Below, in pieces: positions 16,022-27,532 of a stretch of 64,000 bases of DNA (positions are counted from its first letter, which is position 1; each line of letters starts with the position of its first letter). The stretch comes from Microbacterium sufflavum (GTDB taxonomy: Bacteria; Actinomycetota; Actinomycetes; Actinomycetales; Microbacteriaceae): the NCBI RefSeq assembly GCF_023101165.1, contig NZ_CP078076.1:3286001-3350000 (forward strand), given 5' to 3'. Under the pieces are notes generated by a model. That model saw only the letters and a program-made list of their open reading frames with translations, ran no database searches and was not told the origin of the DNA. The translations under genes were made by a program, and so were the position numbers.

Positions 16022-17542
16022 TCAGCGCTGGCGGCGCTCCCGCACGCGCATGTTGATGACGATCGGCGTCCCCTCGAACGGGTAGAGCTCGCGCAGGCGC
16101 CGCTGGATGAACCGGCGGTAGCCCGGGTCGAGGAACCCGGTCGTGAACAGCACGAACGTCGGCGGACGCGTCGAGGCCTGCGTGCCGAACAGGATGCGCG
16201 GCTGCTTGCCCCCGCGCAGGGGGTGCGGGTGCTCCGCCACGAGCTCGGCGAGGAAGGCGTTGAACTTGCCGGTCGGGATGCGGCGGTCCCAGTTCTCGAG
16301 CGCCGTCTCCAGCGCGGGCACCAGCTTGTCGAGGTGTCGCCCGGTCTTCGCGGAGATGTTCACCCGCGGAGCCCACGCCACGTGCGCGAGGTCCTGCTCG
16401 ATCTCGCGCTCGAGGTACCGGCGGCGGTCGGCGTTCTCCAGGTCGTCGTCGTTCAGACGGTCCCACTTGTTGAACGCGAGGACGAGCGCACGGCCCGACT
16501 CCAGCACGAGGTCGATGATCCGCACGTCCTGCTCGCTGATCGTCTCCGACACGTCGAGGACCACAACGGCGACCTCGGCCTTCTCCAGTGCGGCCGACGT
16601 GCGCAGCGAGGCGTAGAAGTCCGCGCCCTGCGCCATGTGCACGCGGCGACGGATACCGGCCGTGTCGACCAGACGCCACATCTTGCCGCCGAGCTCCACG
16701 ACCTCGTCGACCGGGTCGCGCGTGGTGCCCGCCAGGTCGTTCACGACGACGCGCTCCTCCCCCGCGGCCTTGTTCAGCAGCGAGGACTTGCCCACGTTGG
16801 GGCGACCGAGGATCGCGACACGTCGCGGCCCGCCGATCTCCTGCTTCGCGACCGCCGAGATCTCGGGAAGCTTCTTCAGCACGGCATCCAGGAGATCCGC
16901 CACGCCGCGGCCGTGGATGGCCGAGACCGGGTGGGGCTCACCGAGACCGAGGTTCCACAGCGCGGCGGCCTCCGGCTCCTGCCGGGCGTCGTCGATCTTG
17001 TTCGCGACCAGGAACACGGGCTTGCCGCTCTTGCGCAGCAGCTTGACCACGTGCTCGTCGGTCGAGGTGGCGCCGACCATCGCGTCGACCACGAACAGCA
17101 CCACGTCGGAGAGGTCGATCGCGACCTCCGCCTGCGCCGCGACCGAGCGGTCGATGCCGCGGGCGTCGGGCTCCCAGCCGCCGGTGTCGACGAGCGTGAA
17201 GCGACGGTCGTTCCATTCGGCCTTGTAGGTGACGCGGTCGCGCGTGACGCCGGGGGTGTCCTCCACCACGGCCTCACGACGCCCGAGGATGCGGTTCACG
17301 AGCGCCGACTTGCCGACGTTCGGCCGTCCGACGATCGCGACGACCGGCAGCGCGGGCAGGAACTCGATGCCGTCCTCGCCCAGCGAGACGCCCGCGAGGA
17401 GCGCGGCGTCCTCGTCGTCCAGCTCGTAGTCGGCGAGACCGGCGCGCAGGGTCTCGGCGCGCTGCTCGGCGAGGTGCTCGTCGAGGTTCTCCATCTTCTC
17501 GGCGAGCTGGTCGGGGCCGCCTTCGTATTCGTCGTCAGCCAC
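16022..17542 (-). CDS. der: Ribosome assembly GTPase Der (EngA), 506 aa
   Basis: Two consecutive GTPase domains, each with GRPNVGKS (near residues 73-80 and 246-253), followed by a KH-like C-terminal domain ending MRVRERRQR. An N-terminal acidic extension of about 65 residues is typical of actinobacterial Der. The protein acts in late 50S subunit maturation. It is the last gene of the parA-scpA-scpB-rluB-tyrA-cmk-der run and overlaps cmk by 8 nt. A short 6-bp hairpin at 15999-16015 follows the stop but lacks a T tract. Confidence 0.96.
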   Translation of the reverse strand: MADDEYEGGPDQLAEKMENLDEHLAEQRAETLRAGLADYELDDEDAALLAGVSLGEDGIEFLPALPVVAIVGRPNVGKSALVNRILGRREAVVEDTPGVTRDRVTYKAEWNDRRFTLVDTGGWEPDARGIDRSVAAQAEVAIDLSDVVLFVVDAMVGATSTDEHVVKLLRKSGKPVFLVANKIDDARQEPEAAALWNLGLGEPHPVSAIHGRGVADLLDAVLKKLPEISAVAKQEIGGPRRVAILGRPNVGKSSLLNKAAGEERVVVNDLAGTTRDPVDEVVELGGKMWRLVDTAGIRRRVHMAQGADFYASLRTSAALEKAEVAVVVLDVSETISEQDVRIIDLVLESGRALVLAFNKWDRLNDDDLENADRRRYLEREIEQDLAHVAWAPRVNISAKTGRHLDKLVPALETALENWDRRIPTGKFNAFLAELVAEHPHPLRGGKQPRILFGTQASTRPPTFVLFTTGFLDPGYRRFIQRRLRELYPFEGTPIVINMRVRERRQR

Positions 17543-18233
17543 GGTGTGCTCCTCGGAGTCGTTCGATCACCGTGAGCACGGCGTCGATGGTCTGGGGGTA
17601 GTCGAGTTCGGTCGAGTCGACGACCTCGACGCCCTCGGCGGCGTTGAGGAAGTCGACGACGGCGCTGTCGGAGGCGTCGCGTCGGTGCAGGGCCGCGGCG
17701 ACGGCGGCGGCGTTCTCCCCCGCGAGCTCGCCGGCACGGCGTGCCGCGCGCACCTCGGGGGCGGCGGTCAGGAGGATGCGCACGGGGGCATCCGGCGCGA
17801 CCACCGTCGTGATGTCGCGGCCCTCCACGACCACAGCGGGGTACGGAGCGTCGGCGACCAGCGCGCGGAACAGCTCGTTCACCTGCGCGCGCACCTCGGG
17901 CACGCGGGCGACGCCGCTCACCGCGCCGGAGACCCGCGGTTCGCGGATGGCGTCGGTCACGTCGGTGTCGCCCACCCGGACCGTGCGGTCGTCGGGGTCG
18001 AGGCCGAGACGGACCGGGAAGTCGGCCGCGGCGGCGCGCACGGCGGCCGCGTCATCGGTGTCGGCGCCCTGCTCCAGCACATGCCAGGCGAGCGCCCGGT
18101 ACGCCGAGCCGGTGTCGAGGTAGCCGTAGCCGAGCTGGCGCGCGACCGCCTTGGAGACGCTGGACTTGCCGGAACCGGCCGGCCCGTCGATGGCGATGAA
18201 CTTCGTGGCGGAGACGGTGGAGGTGTCAGTCAT
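17535..18233 (-). CDS. cmk: Cytidylate kinase, 232 aa
   Basis: The P-loop [14 protein letters not shown] is near residue 16, followed by [10 protein letters not shown] and the NMP-binding insert, with [12 protein letters not shown] and RDASDSAV further on. It phosphorylates CMP and dCMP with ATP. It starts inside the tyrA 3' end (8-nt overlap) and overlaps der by 8 nt. Cmk and Der adjacent is a common actinobacterial arrangement. Confidence 0.96.
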   Translation of the reverse strand: MTDTSTVSATKFIAIDGPAGSGKSSVSKAVARQLGYGYLDTGSAYRALAWHVLEQGADTDDAAAVRAAAADFPVRLGLDPDDRTVRVGDTDVTDAIREPRVSGAVSGVARVPEVRAQVNELFRALVADAPYPAVVVEGRDITTVVAPDAPVRILLTAAPEVRAARRAGELAGENAAAVAAALHRRDASDSAVVDFLNAAEGVEVVDSTELDYPQTIDAVLTVIERLRGAHRG

Positions 18234-19362
18234 TCGTGTTCCCTGCAATGCGCCAGCCGCGTTCCTGGAGCCCGGTGATCGCGCCGTGCAGCGCCGCGGG
18301 GTCGACACTGATCTCGGCCAGACCGAACTGTGCGCCGGGCGAGTGCTCCAGACGCAGGTCCTCGACGTTGACGCCGAGTTCGCCGAGCTCGCCGAACAGG
18401 CGGCCGAGCTGTCCGGCGGTGTCGTCGACCATCACCACGAGCGTCTCGAAGCGCCGGTTCTGGCCGTGCTTGCCCGGCAGGCGATCCACGCCGTCGTTGC
18501 CCTGCCGGATGGTCTCCGCGATCACACGGCGCGCGCCGGGGGCCGCCGGCGCCCGCAGCGCCTCCGCGACATCGCCCAGGTCGGCCGCCAGCGCGTCGAG
18601 GATCTCCACGACGGGCCCCGCGTTCGCGCCGAGGATCTGCACCCACAGCTCGGGCGCGGAGGCGGCGATGCGCGTCGTGTCGCGCACGCCCTGACCCGCC
18701 AGGCGCAGCGCGCCCTCCTCGGCTCCCGCGAGCCGCGCGGCCAGCAGGCTCGCGACGACCTGCGGCACGTGCGAGGTGAGGGCGACCGATCGGTCGTGCT
18801 CCTCCGGCGTCATCTCCAGCGGCATCGCGCCCACGTCGAGCGCGAGCGCCTCGACCAGCGCGAGATCCGTGGCCTTCGTGTCCTCGTCGCGGCACACCAC
18901 CCAGGGCCGCCCGATGAAGAGGTCGGCGCGGGCGGAGATGGCGCCGCCGCGCTCACGCCCCGCGAGCGGGTGCGAGCCGATGTAGCGCGCGAGGTCGACG
19001 CCGCGGTCGCGCAGCGTCCGGAACGGTTCGAGCTTGACGCTCGCGACGTCGGTCACGACCGCGTCCGGGTACCGCTCCAGCTCGGCCTGCACCACGTCGG
19101 CCGTGACGTCGGGCGGCACGGCCACCACGATCAGCGCGGGAGTGTCGTCGTCGGCGGCGAGGCGACCGGCGCCGTAGTCCACCGCCAGTCGCAGCTGCGC
19201 CGGGGAGGCATCCGTGAGCGCCACATCGACACCCTTGGCCCGCAGCGCATGACCGACGCTCGCGCCGAGCAGGCCGGCACCGACGATGCGGACGGTGCCG
19301 GACAGACGCGGCGCGACGGCACCGGTCTTCCGCGCCGTGGGCGCACTCGTCGTGTCGGTCAT
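18226..19362 (-). CDS. tyrA: Prephenate dehydrogenase with ACT domain, 378 aa
   Basis: An N-terminal NAD(P)-binding fold with [14 protein letters not shown] near residues 25-38, the substrate region [12 protein letters not shown] near 150, and a C-terminal regulatory ACT-like domain from about residue 300 ([20 protein letters not shown]). It oxidatively decarboxylates prephenate to 4-hydroxyphenylpyruvate in tyrosine synthesis, and the ACT domain suggests feedback by an aromatic amino acid. It overlaps rluB by 4 nt and cmk by 8 nt. Confidence 0.93.
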   Translation of the reverse strand: MTDTTSAPTARKTGAVAPRLSGTVRIVGAGLLGASVGHALRAKGVDVALTDASPAQLRLAVDYGAGRLAADDDTPALIVVAVPPDVTADVVQAELERYPDAVVTDVASVKLEPFRTLRDRGVDLARYIGSHPLAGRERGGAISARADLFIGRPWVVCRDEDTKATDLALVEALALDVGAMPLEMTPEEHDRSVALTSHVPQVVASLLAARLAGAEEGALRLAGQGVRDTTRIAASAPELWVQILGANAGPVVEILDALAADLGDVAEALRAPAAPGARRVIAETIRQGNDGVDRLPGKHGQNRRFETLVVMVDDTAGQLGRLFGELGELGVNVEDLRLEHSPGAQFGLAEISVDPAALHGAITGLQERGWRIAGNTND

Positions 19363-20156
19363 TCGGTCTCCTGCTCGCCTGGCGCCGCGGCGACACCGGA
19401 TTCACGGCGCGCGAGGGTCAACAGCGCACCGAGTTCGATTTTACTCAGGTCACGCGTCTTCCCCGCCGGGAGGGTTCCCAGGTGCAGCGGGCCGAACTGC
19501 CGGCGCACGAGCTCGGTCACGGGGTGGCCGACCGCGGCCATCATCCGACGCACGATGCGGTTGCGCCCTGAATGCAGCGTGAGCTCCACCAGGCTCGAGC
19601 CGCGCGACGTGTCCAGCAGCCGCGCTTTGTCCGCCGCGATGGGGCCGTCCTCCAGCTCGATGCCCTTCGTGAGCGTGGAGATCGTCTGCGGGGTCACCGT
19701 GCCGTCCACCTTGGCGATGTACACCTTGGTCACACCGAACGACGGATGCGCCAGCACGTGCGCGAGCTCGCCGTCGTTCGTGAGCAGCAGCAGCCCGCTG
19801 GTCTCGGCGTCGAGGCGCCCCACGTTGTAGAGCCGTTCCTCATAGTCCTTCGTGAAGCGACGCAGGTCGGGCCGCCCGCTCTCGTCACGCATGCTGCTGA
19901 CCACTCCGGTGGGCTTGTTCAGCATCACGTAGCGCTTGGTGACGTCGAGCTGCACCGCGGTGCCGTCGACGTCGACCAGGTCGCGCTCGGGGTCGATCCG
20001 ACGGCCGAGCTCGGTCACGGTCTGCCCGTTCACCCGGATGCGCCCCTCGACGATGTACTGCTCGACGACACGACGCGAGGCGACGCCCGCCGCCGCGAGG
20101 ACCTTCTGCAGCCGCACGCCCTCGGGCCCGGTGGCGTCGTCGTGGGCAGCGTTCAT
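19359..20156 (-). CDS. rluB: 23S rRNA pseudouridine synthase, RluB/RsuA family, 265 aa
   Basis: An N-terminal S4 domain (VRLQKVLAAAGVASRRVVEQ) and a pseudouridine synthase domain with the catalytic Asp in VGRLDAETSGLLLLTND near residues 113-129; NRIVRRMMAAVGHPV is near 215. The family modifies 23S (RluB) or 16S (RsuA) rRNA; the scpAB context is that of RluB-type genes in Gram-positive bacteria, so I favour RluB. ATGA overlaps with scpB upstream and tyrA downstream show tight coupling. Confidence 0.9.
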   Translation of the reverse strand: MNAAHDDATGPEGVRLQKVLAAAGVASRRVVEQYIVEGRIRVNGQTVTELGRRIDPERDLVDVDGTAVQLDVTKRYVMLNKPTGVVSSMRDESGRPDLRRFTKDYEERLYNVGRLDAETSGLLLLTNDGELAHVLAHPSFGVTKVYIAKVDGTVTPQTISTLTKGIELEDGPIAADKARLLDTSRGSSLVELTLHSGRNRIVRRMMAAVGHPVTELVRRQFGPLHLGTLPAGKTRDLSKIELGALLTLARRESGVAAAPGEQETE

Positions 20157-20827
20157 CGGAGGGTCCCTTCGTCGAAGCCGTCGGCGCCGTCGTCCAGCAA
20201 CGGCGAGATCGGCGGCAGCTCGTCCAGCGAGTTGATGCCGAGGTGCTGCAGCAGCGCGTCGGTGGTGCCGTAGTTGATCGCCCCGGTCTCGGAGTCCGCG
20301 AAGAGCTCGGTGATGAGGCCGCGGGCGAGCAGCGTGCGCACGACCGAGTCCACGTTCACGGCGCGGATCGACGCGACCTGGCTGCGGGTGACGGGCTGCT
20401 TGTAGGCGATCACCGCGAGCGTCTCCAGGGCCGCCTGCGACAGCCGCGCGGGCGCCTGCCCGCCCACGAACTCCGCCACCACGGGGTCGAGGTCTTCGCG
20501 CACGTACAGCCGCCACCCGCCACCGACCTCGCGCAGCTCGAAGCCGCGCCGCGGTCCTCGGCCCCGTCCGTCGTAGTCGTCCCCGAGCGCCTCGAGCGTC
20601 TGCCGCACGGCCGGCACCGGCGCGCCGACCGCGGCCGCGAGGGCGACCAGGCCGATCGGCTCGTCCACGATGAAGAGGATCGCCTCGACGCGCTCGCTCA
20701 GCGGCAGCTCGGAGCCCACGACCGTCGCGGCGTCGTCACCCCCGGGCTCGACCTCCGGCCCGGGTGCGACCTCCGGCCCGGGTGCGACCTCCGGCGCGGT
20801 CTCGGTCTCGGTCACGTCATCGGTCAT
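20153..20827 (-). CDS. scpB: Segregation and condensation protein B, 224 aa
   Basis: A winged-helix kleisin-associated protein. Conserved segments are LSERVEAILFIVDEPIGL near residue 40 and LSQAALETLAVIAYKQPVTR near residue 125. The N-terminus carries a short direct repeat of EVAPGP encoded by a tandem 18-bp DNA repeat near 20745-20790. ScpB dimers bind ScpA and SMC to form the condensin-like complex. It overlaps scpA by 11 nt and rluB by 4 nt. Confidence 0.95.
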   Translation of the reverse strand: MTDDVTETETAPEVAPGPEVAPGPEVEPGGDDAATVVGSELPLSERVEAILFIVDEPIGLVALAAAVGAPVPAVRQTLEALGDDYDGRGRGPRRGFELREVGGGWRLYVREDLDPVVAEFVGGQAPARLSQAALETLAVIAYKQPVTRSQVASIRAVNVDSVVRTLLARGLITELFADSETGAINYGTTDALLQHLGINSLDELPPISPLLDDGADGFDEGTLR

Positions 20828-21665
20828 AGTCGGCCCCCAGGGTCGCGAGTGTCTCGTCCGACCAGGTGTCGGCGGCCCAGCGGAGCGTCAGCTCGCCGAG
20901 CGGTTCCAGTTGTTCGAAGGAAAGCGCCGCGTGGCGGTACAGCTCCAGGACGGAGATGAAGCGCGCCACCACGATCCCCGGCTCGGTGACGCCTGCGACC
21001 AGCTCGCGGAAGCTGATCGACTCGGTGCCGCGCAGCAGCGTCACGACGATCGCCGCCTGCTCGCGGATGCTCACCAGCGGTGCGTGCAGGTGATCGAGCC
21101 CGACGTGCGGCATCTCCTTGGGCGCGAAAGCCAGCAGTGCCAGCGCCGCGAAGTCGTCCGCGCTCAGCGACCACACCAGCTCCGGCGTCTTGCGGCGGTG
21201 CTTCTCCTCCAGCGGCACCGCCCGCACGTGACGGCGGTCCTCCCGCTGCAGGCACCGCGCGAACCACGCCGACACCTCCTTGAACGCCCGGTACTGCAGC
21301 AGGCGCGCGAACAGCAGGTCGCGCGCCTCCAGCAGCGCCACGGCCTCGGCGTCGACGAGCTCGCCCTGCGGCAGGAGGCCGGCGACCTTCATGTCGAGCA
21401 GCGTCGCGGCCACCACGAGGAACTCCGACGCCTGGTCGAGCTCCTCCTCGTCCTCCAGCTCGGCGAGGTAGGCGATGAACTCGTTCGTGACCGCGCTCAG
21501 CGACACCTCGGTGATGTCCATCTCGTGCTTCGAGATGAGATTCAGCAGCAGGTCGAACGGTCCGTCGAAGTTCGACAGCGAGACGCGGAAGCCCGTGTCG
21601 CCCTCCGCGGGGGCGACGGCCTCGGCGGTCGGATCGGTCTCGGCCTGCTCAGGCGACGGCGCCAC
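20817..21665 (-). CDS. scpA: Segregation and condensation protein A (kleisin), 282 aa
   Basis: The kleisin signature FRVSLSNFDGPFDLLLNLIS lies near residues 26-45, with FLVVAATLLDMKV near 100 and a C-terminal winged helix. It bridges SMC heads in chromosome condensation and segregation. The start is GTG 21665, inside the 3' end of parA (17-nt overlap). The N-terminal 25 residues are Glu/Ala/Pro-rich and probably disordered. Confidence 0.95.
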   Translation of the reverse strand: MAPSPEQAETDPTAEAVAPAEGDTGFRVSLSNFDGPFDLLLNLISKHEMDITEVSLSAVTNEFIAYLAELEDEEELDQASEFLVVAATLLDMKVAGLLPQGELVDAEAVALLEARDLLFARLLQYRAFKEVSAWFARCLQREDRRHVRAVPLEEKHRRKTPELVWSLSADDFAALALLAFAPKEMPHVGLDHLHAPLVSIREQAAIVVTLLRGTESISFRELVAGVTEPGIVVARFISVLELYRHAALSFEQLEPLGELTLRWAADTWSDETLATLGADYDR

Positions 21666-22539
21666 GGGCGACCAGCTCCCGCGCCAGCCGCAGATACGCC
21701 TGCGCGGCGGCGTGCTCCGGCGCGAACTCGGTGATGGGCACGCCGGAGACCGAGGCGTCGGGGAACTTCACCGTGCGGCCGATCACGGTCTCCAGCACGT
21801 CGTCGCCGAAGGCCTCCACCACCCGCTCCAGCACCTCGCGCGAGTGCAGCGTGCGCGGGTCGTACATGGTCGCCAGCAGCCCGTCCATCGTGATCGACGG
21901 ATTCAGACGGTCGCGCACCTTGTCGATGGTCTCGATCAGCAGCGCCACCCCTCGCAGGGCGAAGAACTCGCACTCGAGCGGGATGATCACGCCGTGCGCG
22001 GCGGTGAGAGCGTTGACCGTGAGCAGGCCGAGCGAGGGCTGGCAGTCGATCAGGATGACGTCGTACTCGCCCGCGACCTGGCGGAGCACCCGCGCGAGGA
22101 TGGTCTCGCGGGCCACCTCGTTGACCAGGTGCACCTCGGCGGCCGACAGGTCGATGTTCGCGGGCAGCACGTCGAGGCCCTCGACGTTGGAGTGGACGAT
22201 CGCCTCGTGCGCGTCGCGCTTCGTGTCCAGCAGCAGGTCGTACACGGTGGGGACGTCGTGGGTCTGGATTCCCAGGCCAGCGGACAGCGCGCCCTGCGGG
22301 TCGAAGTCGACGGCGAGCACCTTGCGGCCGTACTCCGCGAGGGACGCGGCGAGGTTGATCGAGGTGGTCGTCTTGCCGACGCCGCCCTTCTGGTTGCAGA
22401 GGGCGATGATGCGCGCGGGACCGTGCGACTTCAGCGGCGCCGGGATCGGGAAGCCGCGGTAGGGGCGGCCGGTGGGTCCCATGGGGGTGTCGTCGGCCTT
22501 CTTCGCCTTCGCCCTGGACTTCGCCGCGTTCTCAGCCAC
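21649..22539 (-). CDS. ParA/Soj family ATPase, 296 aa
   Basis: A deviant Walker A KGGVGKTT near residue 50, VLAVDFDPQGALSAGLG near 75 and DVILIDCQPSLGLLTVNAL near 160 identify a ParA-type ATPase. A basic N-terminal tail of about 20 residues precedes it. No parB is adjacent; the partners here are scpA and scpB, as for Rv1708 in mycobacteria, so it is probably not the chromosomal ParA of the parABS system near oriC. The start is GTG 22539 with AGGAG upstream; a TACAAT -10 box is at 22569-22574. Confidence 0.9.
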   Translation of the reverse strand: MAENAAKSRAKAKKADDTPMGPTGRPYRGFPIPAPLKSHGPARIIALCNQKGGVGKTTTSINLAASLAEYGRKVLAVDFDPQGALSAGLGIQTHDVPTVYDLLLDTKRDAHEAIVHSNVEGLDVLPANIDLSAAEVHLVNEVARETILARVLRQVAGEYDVILIDCQPSLGLLTVNALTAAHGVIIPLECEFFALRGVALLIETIDKVRDRLNPSITMDGLLATMYDPRTLHSREVLERVVEAFGDDVLETVIGRTVKFPDASVSGVPITEFAPEHAAAQAYLRLARELVARGAVA

Positions 22540-22568
22540 CGGTTCTCCTGCTCCTTCGTGCTTGCTCG

Positions 22569-22574
22569 ATTGTA
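22569..22574 (-). promoter_or_regulatory. -10 box of the parA-scpAB-rluB-tyrA-cmk-der run
   Basis: On the minus strand TACAAT lies 29 nt before GTG 22539, placing a transcription start near 22562 and leaving a short leader with a Shine-Dalgarno sequence. No clear -35 hexamer is visible. All seven genes downstream overlap, so this may drive the whole run to 16022. Confidence 0.5.
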
Positions 22575-22635
22575 GCGGCCGGGCCGGTCACGGGCCGTCC
22601 CGGCGCGCGGCGGCGGACCCAGGCGACCGCGCGAG

Positions 22636-23538
22636 TCAGCGGGCCCGCGGGTGCGACGTGGCGTACACGTCGCGCAGCGCGTCGACCGACACGTGCGTGT
22701 AGATCTGAGTCGTGGCGACCGACGAGTGCCCGAGCAGCTCCTGCACCACGCGCACGTCCGCGCCGCCCTGCAGCAGATGCGTCGCGAACGAGTGCCGCAG
22801 GGTGTGCGGCGACACCTCGGCCGTGATCTGCGCCCGCTCCGCCGCCGCCCGGATCACCAGCCACGCGCTCTGCCGGGACAGCGGCGCACCGCGGGCGCCG
22901 AGGAACAGGCGCGCCGAGGCTCTGCCCTTCGCGGCGAGCCCGGGGCGCACCCGCGTCAGGTACGCGTCGACCGCGTCACGCGCGTACGAGCCCACGGGCA
23001 CGATGCGCTCCTTCGACCCCTTGCCGCGCAGCCGCAGCACCTCCCCGTGCGCGAGGTCGTCGACGTCGAGCCCGACCGCCTCCGACACGCGGGCGCCCGT
23101 GGCGTACAGCAGTTCCAGCAGCGCGCGGTCGCGGATGCCGAGCGGCTCCTCCGGCGACGGCGCCGCGAGCAGGCGCTCGACCTGCTCGATCGTCAGCGCC
23201 TTCGGCAGCCTCCGCGGGGCCTTGGGCGGACGCAGCCGGCCGCTCGGGTCTTCGGCCTCGATCCCCTCGCGCGCCAGGAAGCGGTGCCACCCGCGCACGG
23301 ACGACTGCAACCGGGCGAGGCTCGTGGCCGCGGGGGCGGGCTCGGCGGACGCACGCTCGGCGATGAAGCGGTCGATCACCGCGGGGGTCACCTCGGTCGT
23401 GTCGGTGATGCCCTCGGCGGCGAGCCACCCCCGGTACCCGTCGAGGTCGCGTCGGTACGCCGCGATCGTGTGCGCGCTCAGTCCGCGCTCGATCGTGACG
23501 TGACGCAGATACGCGTCGAGGGCGCGATCGAGCAGCAT
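22636..23538 (-). CDS. xerD: Tyrosine recombinase XerD, 300 aa
   Basis: An N-terminal SAM-like DNA-binding domain ([19 protein letters not shown]) and a C-terminal catalytic domain with the expected set: Arg in [12 protein letters not shown], Lys in [33 protein letters not shown] and the nucleophilic Tyr in IYTHVS. It resolves chromosome dimers at dif with XerC. ATG 23538 follows the NUDIX gene stop by 1 nt. No mobile element is associated, so it is the housekeeping enzyme. Confidence 0.95.
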   Translation of the reverse strand: MLLDRALDAYLRHVTIERGLSAHTIAAYRRDLDGYRGWLAAEGITDTTEVTPAVIDRFIAERASAEPAPAATSLARLQSSVRGWHRFLAREGIEAEDPSGRLRPPKAPRRLPKALTIEQVERLLAAPSPEEPLGIRDRALLELLYATGARVSEAVGLDVDDLAHGEVLRLRGKGSKERIVPVGSYARDAVDAYLTRVRPGLAAKGRASARLFLGARGAPLSRQSAWLVIRAAAERAQITAEVSPHTLRHSFATHLLQGGADVRVVQELLGHSSVATTQIYTHVSVDALRDVYATSHPRAR

Positions 23539-23539
23539 G

Positions 23540-24128
23540 TCAGCCCCGGTCGCGGAGCCTCTGCGCGGCCGCGAGCACACCGATCGCGAGGATGCCGTTA
23601 CGCATGCGACCGTCGAGCACCGCGGCCACCGCGTCGTCGAGGGGCACCCAGGCGAGCCGGATGTCGGCCTCCTCGTCCTCCCGGGAGTGCGCGGCGTCGG
23701 CGGCCGTGATGCCCGTGGCGAGGAACAGCTGGATCAGCTCGTCGTTCCCGCCCGGCGTGGTCCACGACGACACCAGGGGCTCCCAGTGCGCCGCGACCAG
23801 GTCGGCCTCCTCCGCGAGCTCGCGCTGCGCGGCCGCGGCAGGGTCCTCCCCCGGCACGTCGAGCAGACCGGCGGGCAGCTCCCAATCGCGGTGCCGGATC
23901 GGGTGCCGGTACTGCTGGATCAGCAGCACCCGGCCCTCGTCGTCCAGCGCGACGATGGCCACCGCGCCGGGATGGGCGACGTACTGGCGCACGATCTCAC
24001 CGTCGCCGTAGCGCACACGGTCGGAGCGCACGTCCCACACCCGCCCCTCGTACACGAGCTCGGAGGACAGGACCTCGGGGTCGAGCGGCTCGTCGCGCAG
24101 CGGACCGCCGTCGGGCAGGGCGCCGATG

Positions 24129-24136
<8 letters not shown>
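23540..24136 (-). CDS. NUDIX hydrolase, probable ADP-ribose pyrophosphatase, 198 aa
   Basis: Follows the ADP-ribose pyrophosphatase layout: a beta domain with [20 protein letters not shown], then [21 protein letters not shown] and a NUDIX box [20 protein letters not shown]. The box ends EEADL, where the consensus has EExGU, a minor deviation common in this group. It hydrolyses ADP-ribose to AMP and ribose 5-phosphate. It overlaps pyrG by 8 nt and is 1 nt from xerD, the same order as Rv1699-Rv1701 in mycobacteria. Confidence 0.9.
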
Positions 24137-25826
<1,690 letters not shown>

Positions 25827-25849
25827 GGGCTTCTATCCTAACAGTTCCC

Positions 25850-27532
25850 TCAGACGCCGAGGCTGAGAAGTTCGCGGGCATGGGTGAGCGCGGCGTCGGA
25901 ATCGGCGAGGCCGGACAGCAGCCGCGCCATCTCGGCCTCCCGCTCCTCCCCCTCCAGACGCCGCACGCTCGAGGCGGTGACGGCCCCGTCGTTGGACTTG
26001 ACGACCGTGAGGTGGTTGTTCGCGAACGCGGCGACCTGCGCCAGATGCGTCACCGCGATCACCTGCGACTTCTCCGCCAGCCGGGCGAGTCGCCGGCCGA
26101 CCTCGATGGCCGCGGCCCCGCCGATGCCGGCGTCGACCTCGTCGAACACGAACGTGGGCACCGGGTCGGTCGCCGCGATGACGACCTCGATCGCGAGCAT
26201 CACGCGCGACAGCTCGCCGCCCGAGGCACCCTTGGCCACCGACCGCGGTTCGGCTCCGGGGTGCGGGGCCAGCAGGATCGCCACGTCGTCGCGCCCGTGC
26301 GTGCTCTCGGCGCCGGGGGTGACCGAGACCTCCAGGCGGGCATCGGGCATCGCGAGCGCGTGGAGCTCCGCGGTGACGGCGTCGCCCAGGCGGACGGCGG
26401 CCTCCGTGCGGACGGCGGTCAGGGCGTCCGCCGCGGCGTCGAGCGCGGTACGCGCCTCCTCCCGCTCGGCGGTGAGACGCTGCAGTCGCTCGCCGTCGTC
26501 GTCGAGCTCCGCGAGGCGCGTCGAGCCCGTCTGCCACAGTCGGATGGCGTCGTCGAGGGACCCGTGCGCACGGATCAGCACGCCCAGTGCCGCCCGCCGC
26601 TCCTCGACCGCGGCGAGTTCGTGCGGGCCCGACTCGTCGAGGTCGGCGAGGAAGCCGGACAGCTGCCCGGCGGCGTCGGCGATACGGTAGCCGATGTCGG
26701 CGAGCGTCTCGGCGACCTCCGCGAGCGTCGCATCCGAGACCCGTTCGAGCGCCCGCCGCGCCTCCGCGACCAGTGCCGACGCATCCGGCTCGCCCTCCTC
26801 GTTCGAGAGCGCCCCGTGCGCGAGCGAGGCGGCCAGTCGCAGCTCCTCGGCGTTCGCGAGCCGTTCGGCGCGGGCCGCGAGTTCGGCATCTTCACCCGCC
26901 TCGGGTGCGGTCGCCTCGATCAGCGCGAGGTCTTCCCGCAGTCGCGCGGCTTCCTCCGCCCGGCGGTCGCGGTTGCCCGTGATCTCGGCGATCTCCGCGT
27001 CGAGGCCGCGCCAGCGCTCGAAGGCCGTGCCGTAGTGCTCCAGCGCCCGGGCGATCGCGTCACCGCCGAAGCGGTCGAGGGCGTCGCGCTGCGCAGCGGC
27101 GGACCGCAGCCGCAACTGCTCGGACTGGCCGTGCACGACCACCAGCTCGTCGGCGAGGGCGGACAGCACGCCGGCCGGAGCGGCGCGACCCCCCACGCTC
27201 GCCCTGCTTCGGCCCTCGGCGTTGAGGGTGCGCGACACGTACAGTTCGGCGCTGCCGCCACCGACCGGTTCGAGTTCGCCCCCGGCGTCGGCGACGATGT
27301 CTGCCACGTCCCCTGTCTCGGGCACGACCCAGACTCCCGCCACCGAGGCCTGGCCGGCTCCGGCGCGCACGGCGCCCGAGTCGGCGCGCTGTCCGAGCAG
27401 CAGCCCGAGCCCCGTGACGACCATCGTCTTGCCCGCACCGGTCTCGCCGGTGATGGCGGTGAACCCCGGTCCGAGCGGGAGCACGGCGTCGGCGATCACA
27501 CCGAGGCCCCGCAGGCGCATCTCCTCGATCAC
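25850..27532 (-). CDS. recN: DNA repair ATPase RecN, 560 aa
   Basis: An SMC-like protein: Walker A ITGETGAGKTMVV near residue 30, long Ala/Glu/Arg-rich coiled-coil arms at about 150-340, ABC signature GASGGELSRVMLAIE near 455 and Walker B VFDEVDAGIGG near 485. It acts in double-strand break repair. The start is GTG 27532, whose GTGA overlaps the nadK stop; the sequence VIEEMRLRGLGVI matches usual RecN N-termini. It ends 24 nt before the pyrG start codon. Confidence 0.95.
   Translation of the reverse strand: MIEEMRLRGLGVIADAVLPLGPGFTAITGETGAGKTMVVTGLGLLLGQRADSGAVRAGAGQASVAGVWVVPETGDVADIVADAGGELEPVGGGSAELYVSRTLNAEGRSRASVGGRAAPAGVLSALADELVVVHGQSEQLRLRSAAAQRDALDRFGGDAIARALEHYGTAFERWRGLDAEIAEITGNRDRRAEEAARLREDLALIEATAPEAGEDAELAARAERLANAEELRLAASLAHGALSNEEGEPDASALVAEARRALERVSDATLAEVAETLADIGYRIADAAGQLSGFLADLDESGPHELAAVEERRAALGVLIRAHGSLDDAIRLWQTGSTRLAELDDDGERLQRLTAEREEARTALDAAADALTAVRTEAAVRLGDAVTAELHALAMPDARLEVSVTPGAESTHGRDDVAILLAPHPGAEPRSVAKGASGGELSRVMLAIEVVIAATDPVPTFVFDEVDAGIGGAAAIEVGRRLARLAEKSQVIAVTHLAQVAAFANNHLTVVKSNDGAVTASSVRRLEGEEREAEMARLLSGLADSDAALTHARELLSLGV

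Noticed and set aside
22636..23538. Tyrosine recombinase as a sign of an integrated element
   Set aside because: It is the housekeeping XerD by motifs and conserved neighbours (NUDIX and pyrG); no att-like repeats or phage genes flank it.
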